Positions 41,946 to 54,540 of a stretch of DNA of 64,000 nt are shown here, one piece after another. The translations under genes and the position numbers were made by a program. The first letter of the stretch is position 1. Each line of letters begins with the position of its first letter. Origin of the DNA: Valencia hispanica (lineage: Eukaryota > Chordata > Actinopteri > Cyprinodontiformes > Valenciidae); NCBI GenBank assembly GCA_963556495.2, contig OY747707.1, positions 4,238,001 to 4,302,000 of the forward strand. Direction: 5' to 3'. The notes under the pieces were generated by a model. That model worked only from the letters and a program-made list of their open reading frames with translations, was not told the DNA's origin and made no database searches.

Positions 41946-43171
41946 AAACCGGATGTTTGCCTTAGTCCAGTACTTGAGGCAGGAGGACCTTGTATTTTAT
42001 TCACGTTTGAAAGATAAAGAAGCCTTCAGTCACTAGGTGGCAGCAGTGCTCAAACTAATCAACAGGCTGCCTTGTCTACACAGTCATGCCGGTGTACACA
42101 CTGACGGAGTAGCAGGGCTCTATGAAGTTCGTTATGTGGGAAAGACGGACGGAATTGCAGAATTTAACAAACAAAATGGAAAACACAATAAAACGCTGTT
42201 CCTGTAGTTTTGGTGTCTGCAGCTCCTGTACCTGTTGCTACCTGGTTAGGCGGAGGGTTGGGTCGGCCCTCCTCTCCACACAAACAGAATAAACCTGCCA
42301 GCCATGGCAAAAATACAAAAAAACTAACTGAAACACTGATGTCCTCCCAAAAAAAAATCAAACAACAACAAACAATTCCTCAAAGCTTAGCGCAGGGCTC
42401 GGGGGGCTAGCGATGTTTATGACTGAGGAGAGCAATCCTTCTAGAAGTTCTGTCAGATCACGGGCTGCAGGGTCTGCAGGAACATGAGAGCTAAACACAA
42501 AAACACTGACATGTCATGTATTTCAGTGGAGTCTGGGACAGAGTTAGAAAAATAAAAATGAGCAATGGTCCTGATCAATATGGCAGAGACCATGAAGATT
42601 TACCGTTTCCAGTCGTTTTGTACATTGGCCTATATTTTAGTTCTTTAAAAATGACAGGTAAATGTTTGAACCACAGCACAGCACAGTTTTCATTCACCCC
42701 ATAATTACACACTTTTGGATTAATAAATATGGTCAGAATGGAAAAAGTGTAATCTTGGGGAAAAATAAAACAGAACTTGGAAAATAATGAACTGGATTTA
42801 ATAGGCACAAGAGAAGTTTGTGAGAGTGAGAAGAAAAACAGTTCAGGTGATGGAGGCAAATAAGTTATATAATTTCTTTAAAGGAAAAAAAGCTGATGAA
42901 GCTGACCAATAACCAATTTTTACAGTTTAAAAAAGTCTTGAATGTTACTGTTTGGTCTAAAAATGCACATCTCGGTAAATCATTCATAACTTTTCTCTTC
43001 TGAGAATCACAGACTGAGCTGTCTTGATTAAATGTTACCAGCTGAGTTATTAAACTGAACTTAGAAATAGTGTTAAGAGTTAAAAAAAATCAAATTAAAA
43101 ATCAAAAACTAAATTTAATTAAAATGATTTAAAATAAAATATTATCAGGTTCTCAATAGTATTTTAATTTG
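41946..43171. other. Unassigned
   Basis: A+T-rich 42640-43160. Nothing recognised. Confidence 0.45.
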
Positions 43172-43187
43172 GGAGGGGGGGGGGGGA
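43172..43187. repeat. G homopolymer run
   Basis: GGGAGGGGGGGGGGGG-type run. The TTGAGAACCACTG at about 43233 is a phrase often near fish repeat ends. Confidence 0.8.
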
Positions 43188-43272
43188 CTTGAGAAAAATT
43201 CATGTTCCCTAGGGGCGGGCATGACAGAAAATAATTGAGAACCACTGCCTTAGTTGTTAAAATCAGACTTTT

Positions 43273-43617
43273 GAAGTGCATGTATACACCTTAGTCCAGC
43301 TGAAGTGGAACCAAACTGGCCCAGTAATAATCGAGCTAACAACCCCGAGATAACGTGGTGAGAAAGCCAAAGTTTCCTTCATGTAAACGACATCCCAGCT
43401 TAGCTGAGGTATTAGAAGCCTGGGCACTGCCCCTTTGGGAAGTGACGAGACCGCGGAAGCGGGAATAACAACAACGGTACGACAACAACACAGCAGCAAC
43501 AACAAGTGTGATACACTCGAACTGACATGTAAACTCAGACCACCACTCCCATTTTGGTTAATGTATTAGGTTGATTATTGCCATAGCTCGATTTAGATGC
43601 ACATGTAAACGCACTGA
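43273..43617. mobile_element. Candidate MITE with imperfect terminal repeats
   Basis: Left AGTGCATGTATACACCTTAG against right (reverse complement) AGTGCGTTTACATGTGCATC. The match is partial and no TSD was identified. The interior has an AACAACAAC-rich stretch (43465-43505). Non-coding. Confidence 0.45.
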
Positions 43618-43620
43618 GTG

Positions 43621-43793
43621 AAGTGGTTCAGGCATCTGATCAAGATGCCTCCTGGACGTCTTCCTTCAGAGGTTTTCTGGGCTCGTCCCACTGGGAGGAG
43701 AAACCGGAGACAACCTCAGAACTCCCTGGAGAGATTATACACCCCGTCTGGCCAAGAAACGCCTTGGGATCCCCGACGATGACCTGAAGGTGT
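43621..43793 (+). pseudogene. Non-LTR retrotransposon C-terminal fragment
   Basis: Reads through frames as FRHLIKMPPGRLPSEVFWA, SHWEEKPETT-like and RDYTPRLAKKRLGIP, the C-terminal end of a common fish LINE protein. It directly follows the MITE candidate. No frame is intact over the whole segment. Confidence 0.6.
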
Positions 43794-45640
43794 CATAGTT
43801 CTCAGTTTTGGTGTTTGAAGTTAGTTATTTTCCTTATTCGGTTTAATTATCATTTTAATGTATTCTTTGGACTTTATTTTATGGCACTTCCTTGTTTTCA
43901 TTGTCCCTTCATGCTCTTAGATGTTTTGACCATTTGTTCGTGTCCTCCTTCTTATTTGTTTCCTTGGTTTATTTCTCTTTGGATGGTTTCCTAGTTTGTT
44001 TCTTTCTTCTGTTCTCCAGTGTTTCCTTAAGTTCCCCTTAGATTCCTCCCTAGATAGTTTCTAGTTTCTTAGGAGTTTTCTGTCTCCCATGCCATTCTTC
44101 CCTTTCCTGTTGTCTCTCTGCCACTCTGCTCTTGACCCAGCTTCACTCATTGCCCTCACCTGCATCTGCTTTCACTAATTAGTCCTTGGTCTTCTCTGTC
44201 ACTTCCTCATTCCCTCCTCAGTATATATTCAGCTCTCATTCAGTCACTACTTGCTGGTTCGTAGTCATTCTACCCTATGTGGTTCCTGCTTCGTTTTCCT
44301 GGTCTCTGTGTTTCCCTGAAGTTTGTAAGTTCTTAGTTCCGAGTTAAAAATCTGCAAACGAACAGAGTTAGTACCGTAGACAGAGACTTTAATAACCAGA
44401 GAAAAACACAACCAAGTCAAAGTCAGAGCTAAACTTTTAATGAAGCTAATTCGCAATCTGTTTGTCAAAAAGCCCTGATAGAGATTACAGATACCTGCAA
44501 CAGTTCTCATAAAAGGGAATCCAACAAAGACTTCTTACTTCTCTGAGGTCAGTGACATTAATGAGCTTCCCATGTCTGTCTGTCACGAACAAAGAAGGGC
44601 GGATCAGAAGGACCATACAGCCATGTTCTCACCGCACAGCAATTTGGACTTTATGTGTAACAACACAGACACATCAGCGTTTCACTGAAGTCCAACAGCA
44701 AAGACAGGGTCCGGTTAAGTCTGACTGTGGTCCACACGAAGACCATCAGACGCTTGTTTCACCCTCGCTTGTCTCCTCGTCCCGCTCCCTCAGTTTGAGC
44801 TCGTTAATTCTTGCAGCTTGGTTCCACATTACCACACCGCCGGTCCAGTACAAGACATTGTTCTGGGGGACGGAGGTCTGTGTGTGGCCTGGTTGGTTAG
44901 CTTGGTATGGTTCTTTCTTTTTAACATCATCAACAAATTTCACGAAACCTTGTTTAGTCAGGACTCACTGTGTCCATCAGTCTTTTGTATTCCTAAAGGA
45001 AGCCAATGCAATGACATTGCCTTAATGACCAAACTGTAGCCATGGCGATTGCCATTTGCTTAGTCGGGCTTCTTTGCTACAATGTGTTGAGCAATAATGT
45101 CAAACAATGGCCTTTTTCAAGTCACTTCCCCAGAACTGTAAACCAGTGAATCACTGGAGCTGCTTCTGCTCTTTGGGACGTCATCTGGGCAGAAGGAATT
45201 CAGGTCTTTGTAGCTCATTTCCAACCTAACGCTGAACCTTTAGACAATGTCTGCATTACAAACTGTTGTTATCACAATGGTAGTCTACTAATGCAATGAC
45301 CCAAATCGCTGCCTGATAACAGCACTCCTGCCTCCACCCGTTACTCTTTGCTCCATCACTTCACCTCTACCCGTCAGACTAATTCCTACAAAAAAAACTA
45401 TACGCACTAAATCTATGCCTTTTTTTTTTTTTTTTTTACCTGAGCTTTGCAAAACAGAGGCAGCTAGGTATATAATCTGAGCTTTTAAATGATCAAATTG
45501 TTTTCTATCAAAAGTGCCTTGAATTATGCCTCAAATGCTTCGGAGACAGTTTGTCTGCATGCATTTGTGTGAATTTCAGTCAAAACCTTTCCTGCATCTG
45601 GCAGCAGTTCGGTCACTGTGGGAAGAAGCAGAAAAACATT
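43794..45640. other. Unassigned
   Basis: A T-run lies at 45420-45438. The 157-codon frame at 44552-45025 and its overlaps show no domain. Nothing else recognised. Confidence 0.5.
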
Positions 45641-46478
45641 CGACTATGGGAGAAGTTATCAGCTACTTAAAGCAATACTAAATTAGTGCTAAAAAAAACA
45701 TTAGCAGCTACAACAATTGGTACTTTTAGTCAGTTACAGTTGTTACACAAATTCATATTTTACCTGGAAACTCATAGCAGCTAACTGTTAGAATGCTGAT
45801 ATTCTTAGCAGCTAGCTGTTGCTACAAAAATATTTTTAGCCACAAAATGTTCCTATTCTACCGGTAATTGATTTTGAGTGGCTATAACTGTTGCTACGAT
45901 GACTGATACTTTTTTTGCCAGGAACTATTAACGTGCTCACTGATATTTTTAGTAGCTGAATCTTGCTGTGCTTAGTGGTGTTTTAGCAGCTGCAGGCTAC
46001 TGATATTTTCAGCTGCTAGTTTTTGCCACAAAAATGGTTTCCTCTAACCACTAGCTGTTGCTCTGCTAACCAATATGCCACGTTTACACCGCCCAAAGTG
46101 GCAAGATTACATGTTAAGTCTATGGTAGAGGCCATCAGAGTCTCAGCGGTGCTTTATGCGCTTTGGTCGCGTCAACTTTTCACACTTTTGCCACTTTTCA
46201 AGCTTCAAAGTGGCTCATAAGGCGTGCGGTGTGAACGCAGCATAACAGTTGCAATACTGATATGTAAATGCCAACTGATATGTTAGCAGCTAACTGTTGC
46301 TATAATTAACTAATAATAACTGTTTTTTTCAGGCACTAACTATTGAGCCACAGATTTTTTTTAGTGGCTAAACCTTGCTCCGCTAAATGGTATCTTACCA
46401 ACGGTTAGCTGATATTTTAAACTGTTTTTTACCTTTAGCCACCAGTTATTGCTAGAGTAATTGGGATTTTACCCACAG

Positions 46479-47171
46479 ACTGATTACTGCAACAGCGTCT
46501 TCACAGGTCTGCCTAAAAAGTCAGACAGCTGCAGCTGATCCAGAACGCTGCTGCTCGTGTTCCTCACTAGAACCAGGAAAGTAGAGCACATCACCCCAGT
46601 TCTAAAGTCCTTACACTGGCTCCCTGTAGCTCAGAATAGACTTCTAAATACTCCTACTGGTTTATAAATCATTACATGGCTTAGCACCAAAGTATGATGA
46701 AGATCTACTGTTACTATAGCAAACCCACCCAGACCACTCAGGTCCTCCAACTCTAGCCTACTAAACATCCCTAGACTCAGAACTAAACATGGAGAAGCAG
46801 CTTTCAGTTTCTATGCTCCCCTTATCTGGAACAAACTTCCTGACGAGTGTAGAGCTGCTGAAACTCTGAACTGGTTTAAATCGAGACTAAAAACCCATTT
46901 GTTTAGAATTGCCTTCGAGTAAATGATTGATGTCATATGTATGAAATGTGTTCTTTTAAATCACAACTAAAACCGTATCTGTTTAGAGCTGCCTTTGATT
47001 AATGCTTTGTTGTATCACATGTTCTGTGTGTGCTTCTTGCTTTTTTGCTGTTTTTACTTTATATCTTTTGTCTGTGTTTTACTGGTATTTTTTATTTTAC
47101 CTATTAATCATGTAAAGCACCTTGAATTACCTTGTTGAAAGTGTGCTATACAAATAAATGGCCTTGGCTTG
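46479..47171 (+). mobile_element. L2-type LINE 3' part (family B) inserted in the tandem array
   Basis: Begins mid-ORF (TDYCNSVFTGLPKKS) and runs to CAAATAAATGGCCTTGGCTT. CCACAG occurs on both sides (46473-46478 and 47172-47177), probably the target duplication. It carries the same two ORF lesions as the copy at 38430. A second UTR segment appears duplicated near 46880-46990 (AAACCCATTTGTTTAGAATT and AACCGTATCTGTTTAGAGCT). Confidence 0.8.
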
Positions 47172-49313
47172 CCACAGTTGCTACACTGATACTTTCAACC
47201 CATACACTGACTGATGTTTCATTCACTAACTGTTAGAATAATTATTAATTCATTACCTTGCTGCTGCTACAATAGCAAAAATTATTATCCACTAAATGTT
47301 CCAGTGATAGCAATTTTATTTAGTGGCTAACTGCAGCTAGGTTAGGTGAAGTTTTAGCAGCTAATACATTTGTTGCCACTAACTATTGCTATGCTTACTG
47401 ATGGTTTTAGTAGCTAAATGTTGCTACACTAAGTGGTACATTAGCCGCTAGTTGTTAGCAGTTATTTGTTGCCACAATAATTGTTACCTAACCATTGCGA
47501 TGTTATGCTAAGCGATATCAAAGCCACATACTGTTGTTTCGCTGATATTTTAAATGCCAACTGTTACACTGATATTATACCAACTAACTATTGAATTTCA
47601 TTTTGTTAGCAGTTAGCTGTTGCTACAATAAGTGATGTTTTCAGCATCCAACTATAGTGATCCCCAAAAAAAATGTTGTGGCTAAACGTTGCTATGCTAC
47701 GTAGTATCTTAGCACCTGTTAGCTGATATTTCTAGCAGTTATTTACCTTTAGCCACTAACATTTGCTAGAGAAACTGACATAGGGTGACCAACATGTCCA
47801 CTTTTCACATGCTGTCCAGGTGGAGTTGATAGATTGATGATTCATCGTTTTTAAGGGGACTAATAAGCATACTTAAATTGACTGGTGTGATGCATGCAAT
47901 ACGACACATTTTCTCTCCTCTATCGTCCTCCCCGAGCTGCTGCCTAGTGGATGGTTCTGAAGCGTTTCACAGACGTAACAGACAGCGGGCTGTGATGCGC
48001 TGCACCACTTTGCCCTTCGCCATGCTGCGCGCTCATCGTTGCGACTGCTTGAAAGATTTTAAAGCGCAAGTGTAGCTTTACAGACAAACAGAGCTGGCAT
48101 ATGTGTTTCTGTGTGTGACAAAAGAGGCAAAGATCCAGTAGGTCCACATGGAAACGAAATCTATAATGATAATTTATCTATAAGCTAACTGAGGAGGATG
48201 AAAATAAAATCTAAAAATTGGAGCCGCCATTATTGTGTTTTTGAGACTGCTGCTTTTTACTTTTATTATTACATTGAAAAGAAAACAATACCTGTTTTCT
48301 CAGAATGTTATTTCAGATTTTTGTAAAATTTTTGTCCAGTATGACTTTAAAAAGCGAACTATTATTGTTTCTGGTAAATGTTCTAGTTCGAAAGAATAAT
48401 TATTTCTATTATTATTTAATTTCTAGAGATTTTAAAGTCATTTTTGCACTTGTGAGAGTCTATCTGAAGTTTGTTATTTAACTGTTCATTCTAACCACAT
48501 GGAGAATGCATGCTCTCTTAAGCCCCACAGACCCGGCGCCGGGGAAATGTCCGAATTGATTGCTAAACATGTCCTATCATTATAAACATCAGAATCTCAG
48601 CTAAAGACTCGTATAAATATTTTCTGCGACCTCCAAACCCAGAAGAAATAACAAGCAATTAAAGGGACAGTTGTGCTATTTTGCGATTTTTACATGAACA
48701 CATTCAACCGAACCTGTCGGTCACTCTGCCGAACAGAACCGAGCAAACTTTGCCTTCCCTGAAAGCCAGCATCTCACAGATTCTAAAGCTGCACGTTTCA
48801 TCACGCTACGTGCACATTTTAGCAAATGAGCAGCAAAATAGGCACAAAAACATGTACAGCATTTGTATCAGAGAGCATCAATTTTTTCGTACCTTTGTTT
48901 TTTCCGTCCTGAAAAGAATAATCCACCGTGATATGACTGTATTTCCAGAATAACTAAAATATCCAGTGTGTATTTAGAAAAAGTGAAAAAAACGTAATCC
49001 TTTGCCATTATTTTTTTACATTTGATTCGAGGAGGCTCAACCTTGTCTGTCATGCGCACTGTGAACTTTCCCTATGTAAACATTTGCTTTGTCCAATCTG
49101 CTTCAAAGTTCTGATGTCAGCGTGATTCTATAGGATCTTATGATTCTAACCATATCTAAATCATCCAAATTGGCCAATAGAAACTGGAGTTACAGGTCTG
49201 CGTAATTCTAAAAGCAGATATTTTGTTTACCTCTGGGGCGAGCGCTGTGACGCAGTTACGCGCAGGTGGTCAGGTGACGATTCAGCTTCGATTGTTTTGT
49301 TTGCGTTCGGAAA

Positions 49314-49460
49314 ATGGCGCTTCAAAAGAGAATCATCACTGACGAAGCCCTGGCGATTATTTGGAATGATAGTTCATCGGGGGTTTGTGTTGAGGACTCG
49401 TCATCAGAAGAGGAAAACCTGATTTTACAGGAGGAAGAGAGCTATGTCCCAACTAGCTAA
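49314..49460 (+). pseudogene. piggyBac transposase N-terminal acidic segment
   Basis: ATG at 49314 (context AAAATGG) opens 48 codons: MALQKRIITDEALAIIWND, then DSSSEEENLILQEEE, and ends in TAA at 49458-49460. Acidic, serine-rich N-termini of this kind are usual in piggyBac transposases. The stop separates it from the catalytic part 670 bases on; either an intron or a disabled frame explains the gap (450 bases of TA/TG-rich sequence lie between). Confidence 0.6.
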
Positions 49461-49929
49461 TGCTAATAGCTCTGTCAGCCATTTTATATATATGTTTCTT
49501 TTCTTATTTGTGTTCTTAGATATTTGTATATAGACAGTTTTTGTAACTATTTTGTTCACATCTTTTTGTGCCTGTGTGTGTGTGTGTATATTTTATATAT
49601 TATATATGAGAGAGAAAGAGATTTGTGAATTTATGTGTGCATATTTGTGTAGATTTGTGTACAGAGATGTGTGTAATATTATTTGTGGGTTGTATTTGTA
49701 GTTTCTGTATATTTTTTTTCCAACTCTTTTTCTGTCATAATATTCTTTGTCACATTCACCCTTAGCTTACTCATCAACGCTTCACCATGCTCAAGCAGAC
49801 TGCTGGAACGTCATGCAGAGAGACACAGCTGCCTGAAAGGTATTTATTTATATATATATGTGTAGACATTTATATGTAGATGTGTATGCATATATTTATA
49901 ACTTCTCTATTTTTCTGTTATCTTGTTTT

Positions 49930-50545
49930 AGTGAGGATGAAGACTAAATACCTCCAAGGCCTTCAACTAAGCTAAGGCAACAGCTGTCCAAAGAGGTCTG
50001 CTGACACTCCAGTGGGTGAAGATGCCACAGACATAAGGAGGACAGCACTCCTGAGTCTTTTAGGTTCATGCTCACGAGGCCACCGGCCCTACATACATCT
50101 GACCAAGCAGCAGCATGGTCTCCCCTCTCTCTCTCTCTTCCAGCTCTTCTTCAGTTCATCTGTAAATTGGACAATTATCAACAATATCAATGCTACAAAA
50201 AGGAAAGAGGCTGGCAGAAAGTTCCTTTGGACTCCACTCACTGTAACAGACTTATATGTTTTCCTATCCATCATTATTTACACAGGAGTTGTGGCTGACT
50301 GCTGGAGGGGTGAGTGGCCATATAATTTTAAATTATCCCGTAACACTATGCAGATAAACCAGTTTGAGGCAATCTTGTGGTCATTGCACCTCAGCTTTGT
50401 GAATGAGGACAATGAAAAGAAACACAAACCACCCCTGATTACAGTCGTCTGTACAAAATCAGGCCACTCTACGATCATATTGTTACTGCATGCAAAGCAC
50501 ATTACCATCCATATAAGAACATTTGCATTGATAAGAGGAGGGGGT
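49930..50545 (+). pseudogene. piggyBac transposase fragment (linker and start of DDE domain)
   Basis: Linker trace: IPPRPSTKLRQQLSKEV near 49945-49998 after a TAA. Core trace in the frame 50012-50608: LFFSSSVNWTIINNINA, KFLWTPLTVTDLYVFLSIII, NTMQINQFEAILWSLHLSF, matching the DDE_Tnp_1_7 start. After a frame change near 50437, RLYKIRPLYDHIV and ICIDKR follow; the Asp of IDKR aligns with the first catalytic aspartate (usual IDE-M). Downstream catalytic residues are absent. The frameshift and truncation make it inactive. Confidence 0.8.
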
Positions 50546-50784
50546 TGTGAACAGTTTTGTTACCATTTCATATGTATATTTCACAATTTTGTTGTATTTG
50601 GAATTTGAATAAATGTTCTTCAGTTGGAGTCAAGCCTAACTCTGTGTTATAGTGTTATTTAAATAGGGTGATAAATATGTTGGATATTTTACCAAAAAAT
50701 ATAAAAAACACTTTGTTTTCAGGCATATAATTGAACTTGAATGCAATCAGTAGATCAGGAATTGAGAAATTGAAACTATCACTG

Positions 50785-50829
50785 TTTGTGCCAAATTGTG
50801 CCAAACTGTGCCAAACTGTGCCAAACTGC
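50785..50829. repeat. Short tandem repeat, TGTGCCAAAC x4
   Basis: Four 10-bp units in the non-coding 3' part of the piggyBac. Confidence 0.85.
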
Positions 50830-51680
50830 AAAGAAACTAGCTAGTTTTTCACTAAAACCTCTGTAACTTTGCTCCACTTCACTTCATCAACATGAATCTT
50901 GGTACAGGTAATCTACACATGTTGGTTTATGATTATCTGCAGTTTATATTCTACTGGAGCATATTTTAAATGGTTTATATACTGTAACATGAGAAGAAAA
51001 ATTAGGCATGAATAAAGAATCTTGTAATTTGTCTATGTTCAAGCTACAATTACTTTGGCACAGTAACATATGCTGTAATTTTTACACCACTGATTAAATC
51101 TCACAAGCATTGGCTTCATTTTGATACCAAGATTGTTTACACGGAGTTGGTTTTTGCAGAGAAAAACTAAATTAATGTTGGGCATGTCCGATTCGAGCTA
51201 GGAGCTTTGAGAGACCCTGGGGCTTAAGAGGTTAAATATGTTAAAATCAAAAGTCTGGTCACAGCCATGACGTGTTTCAGGACTGTGTCAAGTGTCCTCT
51301 TTTTTTGGAAATCAAAATACGGTTACCTTAAACTGACATTTTCACCACTTTCGCTACACTGATATATTAGCAACCGACTGCTAAAATATACAAAATTTTT
51401 TAACAGCTTTTTGATATTTAAGCTGATATTTTTTTTTTGCCACCACTCATATTTTGGTTGCTGACACCAACAATACATTTATTGTTTGGCTGGAACTGGA
51501 ACACATATTCTTTTTAGCGCCTACAACACCTACACTTTCATCCAATAAAAAAAAACCTACTAGTGATCAGCAACAGGGTTTGTTCAACAGTTCTTCTCTA
51601 AAATCTTGGTTATTAAAGGCAGCAGGTGCAACAGTTTGTCAATATTTTCAGCTAACATGGCAAATCAAACATTGTTTAGG

Positions 51681-52429
51681 TGTAAAAACAGTGACAGCAT
51701 TACCCTGATGCCACATAAAAAAAACTAAAACTATCTCCTACTGTGGCCTGGAGTCACTGTAGGGACTTTGAGCAGGAATGCGCCTTATGCAAAACATTTG
51801 TCTCACGGTTATATCTCTCTGCTTTGGCTTTAGATTTTATTGCCAGGAAAAGAATAAGATCATTTGATTTATCCCAACGTGTCCTTGGCCAATGTTTCTT
51901 CGGGGCAGCGTCCTCAGAAAGGAGAAGTGAAAACACCCAACATGACTTCAGCTAAAGATAACACAGTTTGTCGGTCAGTTTCAGCAGGATGCAAATGCAC
52001 ACTCCCCTAAAACAATACAGAGGAGCTGTCAGCTTCACTTACCGTGATAAAGAAAAACACGGCCCACTGGATGAAGTATTCTGTTGTGGATGTTTCCACC
52101 CAGTGTTTCCATTGCTTGCTTTGACCAGCAGTTAACTTGCTTTGTGTGTGTTGTTGCCTCCTTGGTACTAAAAACGACCATGTCCAGATTCCTTCCTGCT
52201 TACGTCATGCGTTGTTTTTCTCTCTAATATGATTTTATATTCATGTGATGCTTTATTTTTTTTTGCCAGCCGCCCTTCCTCCCATACTGTGCTCATCATT
52301 GTACCCACGGAGAGTATCAGGATTCTAACCTCACTGAGTTATAGTTTCTTCATGAACAAAGAGGATCCTGGTCTGCCAACTGATTTCAGCCGTTCTGCTT
52401 CCTCAGGGATCAACAGGGAAAGTTACAGC
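51681..52429. other. Unassigned
   Basis: Nothing recognised. Confidence 0.4.
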
Positions 52430-52560
52430 CTGGTAATGTTCTTCTGGAACAATGTCCTCTGGACAGATGAGACCAAAGTAGAGATGTTTGACCATAATGC
52501 ACTGCTCCGTGTTTTGGACCTGAGCACCATGGAGTCATTCAGTGGTCCATGAAGATCACT
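52430..52560 (+). pseudogene. Tc1-like transposase fragment
   Basis: The frame contains MFFWNNVLWTDETKVEMFDH, matching the second-aspartate region of Tc1-like transposases (WxxVLWSDETKxExFGH). The following codons (LLRVLDLSTMESFSGP) diverge. It is directly followed by a hAT element. About 25 codons convincing. Confidence 0.6.
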
Positions 52561-52580
52561 GTAGACCAAAATATTCCAAC

Positions 52581-53475
52581 TAGGGGTGTAATGGTACACG
52601 TACAGGTGCATTGGAATTTTTTGGAACCGCCCTGTCGATTCGGTACCAAACGAATCCAGCTTTTTTTCTACCTGAACACATGCACAATGTTTATGTGAGG
52701 AACTCAGAGCGCAGTGCAACATTCTTTTTAAAAGTGACACCAAAACAAAACAGAAAGGACTCCCAGCTATCACTAAACTCTGCCATTTGGGAACATTAAT
52801 GGCTTCTCATGCAGCTACAGTAAAAAAAGAAAGATGAACCGAACCAGAACAGCAATAAGGTCCATAACACGCTCTGCACTGAACTGAATGTCTCACCTGA
52901 AACAGTGTGGAGCTGAATGGAAACATCACTGTTACTAGAGAAACACCAGCTGACGTCCAACATGGCTACCAGTAGCATCCAATCAGCCCAAACTCCTTAT
53001 TTAGGATAAAACGCAAGTCGGTGGAATCCCTGTTGACGAAAAGGGATTTCTCAACAGCTGCCCATGTTGCATTCAAGTACAGCCGGGAGACTCGGCTGAC
53101 GAAATATCAAAACAACTCCAAAGTGATTAAGAATGTTTTATTCTCAAATATGGTCAAACATTAACACTGGCTGTTTTTCAAGCGATTTCATTGTTTTCTA
53201 CTCTGGGTATGTCTGCTTGTACTATTTCTTTTCTGGAAAAAAAATCCAATCTAACTTCCGGTCAATACTTTACTTTCAGGAAATGAAAGAAAGGCATACA
53301 GGGGAAAAAAACGTTATTTGTTAAATGTTGCTCAAAGTAAAAAAAAAATAAAAAAAAGTCATGCACATTTTATTTTATTTTTTTGATTGAAGTATGCCAC
53401 AAACGTACCGAACCGTGAACTTAAAACCCCAAAAATGTACTGAACTGTGATTTTTGTGTACGGTTACACATGTAG
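52581..53475 (+). mobile_element. hAT-type non-autonomous element
   Basis: Left TAGGGGTGTAATGGTACACG; right (reverse complement, from 53474) TACATGTGTAACCGTACACA. Interior blocks match 32695-33355 in reverse. No clean 8-bp TSD (left ATTCCAAC; right GTCCAAGT). No transposase. Confidence 0.65.
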
Positions 53476-54540
53476 TCCAAGTTGGGTCATCAACAGAACA
53501 ATCATTCCCAACAGAATAGCTGAAAAGGGCAACAATCAAGGTTTTACAATGGCCTCTGACACAATTTATCAACCGTCAGACCTGCAGAACTGGCTCCCTG
53601 GTTTATCTGAGTTTCTCAATGTGCTTTCAAACATAAATATCTGACCGTAGATGTACTGAGAAAGCCAGGTAAATCGACTGGCATCATGTTCTAACATTCG
53701 ACGCCTGGTTGCATTATCAGACTGAGATTATCAGTTGTTCTGTTTCACACTGGCTCCTGTATACCCCTGAAACCGTGCTAACCACCATGAGCCGAGCCGT
53801 TGCTTGAACTTTTTTTACCTGATCATGGCTCTGAATCTGTCCTTACAACACAACAGGAAGATAGTATCCACAACAAGTTTGAGCCTGCGCTTGTACTGTA
53901 GTAGAAACAATGGGGACTTTCTCTGCCTTCCCTTCCTGTCTCAGTGAATCTGTTAATCTTAGTTTTATTCTTCTTCATGAGACAATGGAAAATGTTATCC
54001 TGAATTTGGACACTTCCAAAGGCAGTCGGTTGCACATTAAGGGGTAACAGAGTAAGAGGGGACTGGGTACAAAACTACAAAATGACACAGCACTTTGTGT
54101 CGGTTCTTCCAATAAAACGTTTGTGGAATGTGAGAAAGTTGAAAAACGTCTAGTCGTATGAAAATCTTTCCAATGGCGCTGTAGTTCAAGATCCCACTGA
54201 CAAAAGATGATTCCCAGCCGCTGATGCAGAGCAAGGCCGGTGTATGTTTCGGGTCGTTTCTGAGATGTTGCTTTGCAGAAGTAATCCCAAATGACGCCTC
54301 GTATGTCAGCCTTGGTACCTCGCTTTGTTTTTCATAAGCAAACTGGAACCGAAGTCCGATTCCTCGTTTGTGTGCCGCAAACGTTGAAGCTGCCAGGAAA
54401 CCCTGAACTGTTCTGGGATCAATTTAAAATTATAATAATTACAGGTGACCAATTGCTTATTCGCGGTTCAGGATTCCTTGACTTGTCTGTCGAACGCATG
54501 TCCATATTATTCGTGCAATTTTTTGCCTAGTACTGAATAA
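53476..54540. other. Unassigned
   Basis: Nothing recognised. Confidence 0.45.

Larger units (their letters stand above)
48522..51223 (+). mobile_element. piggyBac element, 2,702 bp, with decayed transposase
   Basis: Flanked by TTAA at 48518-48521 and 51224-51227. Termini: left GCCCCACAGACCC, right (reverse complement) GCCCCAGGGTCTC. It contains an acidic N-terminal exon (49314-49460), a linker (49930-50010) and part of the DDE domain (50130-50540). A large part of the catalytic domain and the cysteine-rich C-terminus are missing, as the sequence after 50540 is non-coding. It sits inside a hAT element. Confidence 0.85.
47781..51330. mobile_element. hAT-type element with perfect 8-bp TSD, hosting a piggyBac
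   Basis: Perfect TSD AACTGACA at 47773-47780 and 51331-51338. Termini: left TAGGGTGACCAACATG, right (reverse complement) TAAGGTAACCGTATTTTG, the form of a known teleost hAT end. Without the piggyBac it holds about 848 bp of its own sequence, with no recognised transposase, so it was non-autonomous. It lies inside the degenerate array, which resumes right after the duplication. Confidence 0.85.
45640..51680. repeat. Old degenerate tandem array (GCTAACTGTTGCTA type), split by insertions
   Basis: Variants of TTAGCAGCTAACTGTTGCTA then CACTGATATTTT recur at irregular 30-60 bp spacing at 45640-46472, 47178-47780 and 51339 to about 51480, fading after that. No coding. The array is interrupted by an L2 copy (46479-47171) and a hAT element (47781-51330). 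Its sequence continues directly across the hAT duplication, so the array is older than both. Family unknown. Confidence 0.65.

Noticed and set aside
50012..50608. Functional piggyBac-derived host gene
   Set aside because: Frameshift near 50437 and loss of everything after the first catalytic Asp.
52229..52552. 107-codon frame as a gene
   Set aside because: Only the last third resembles Tc1 transposase; the rest is not conserved.
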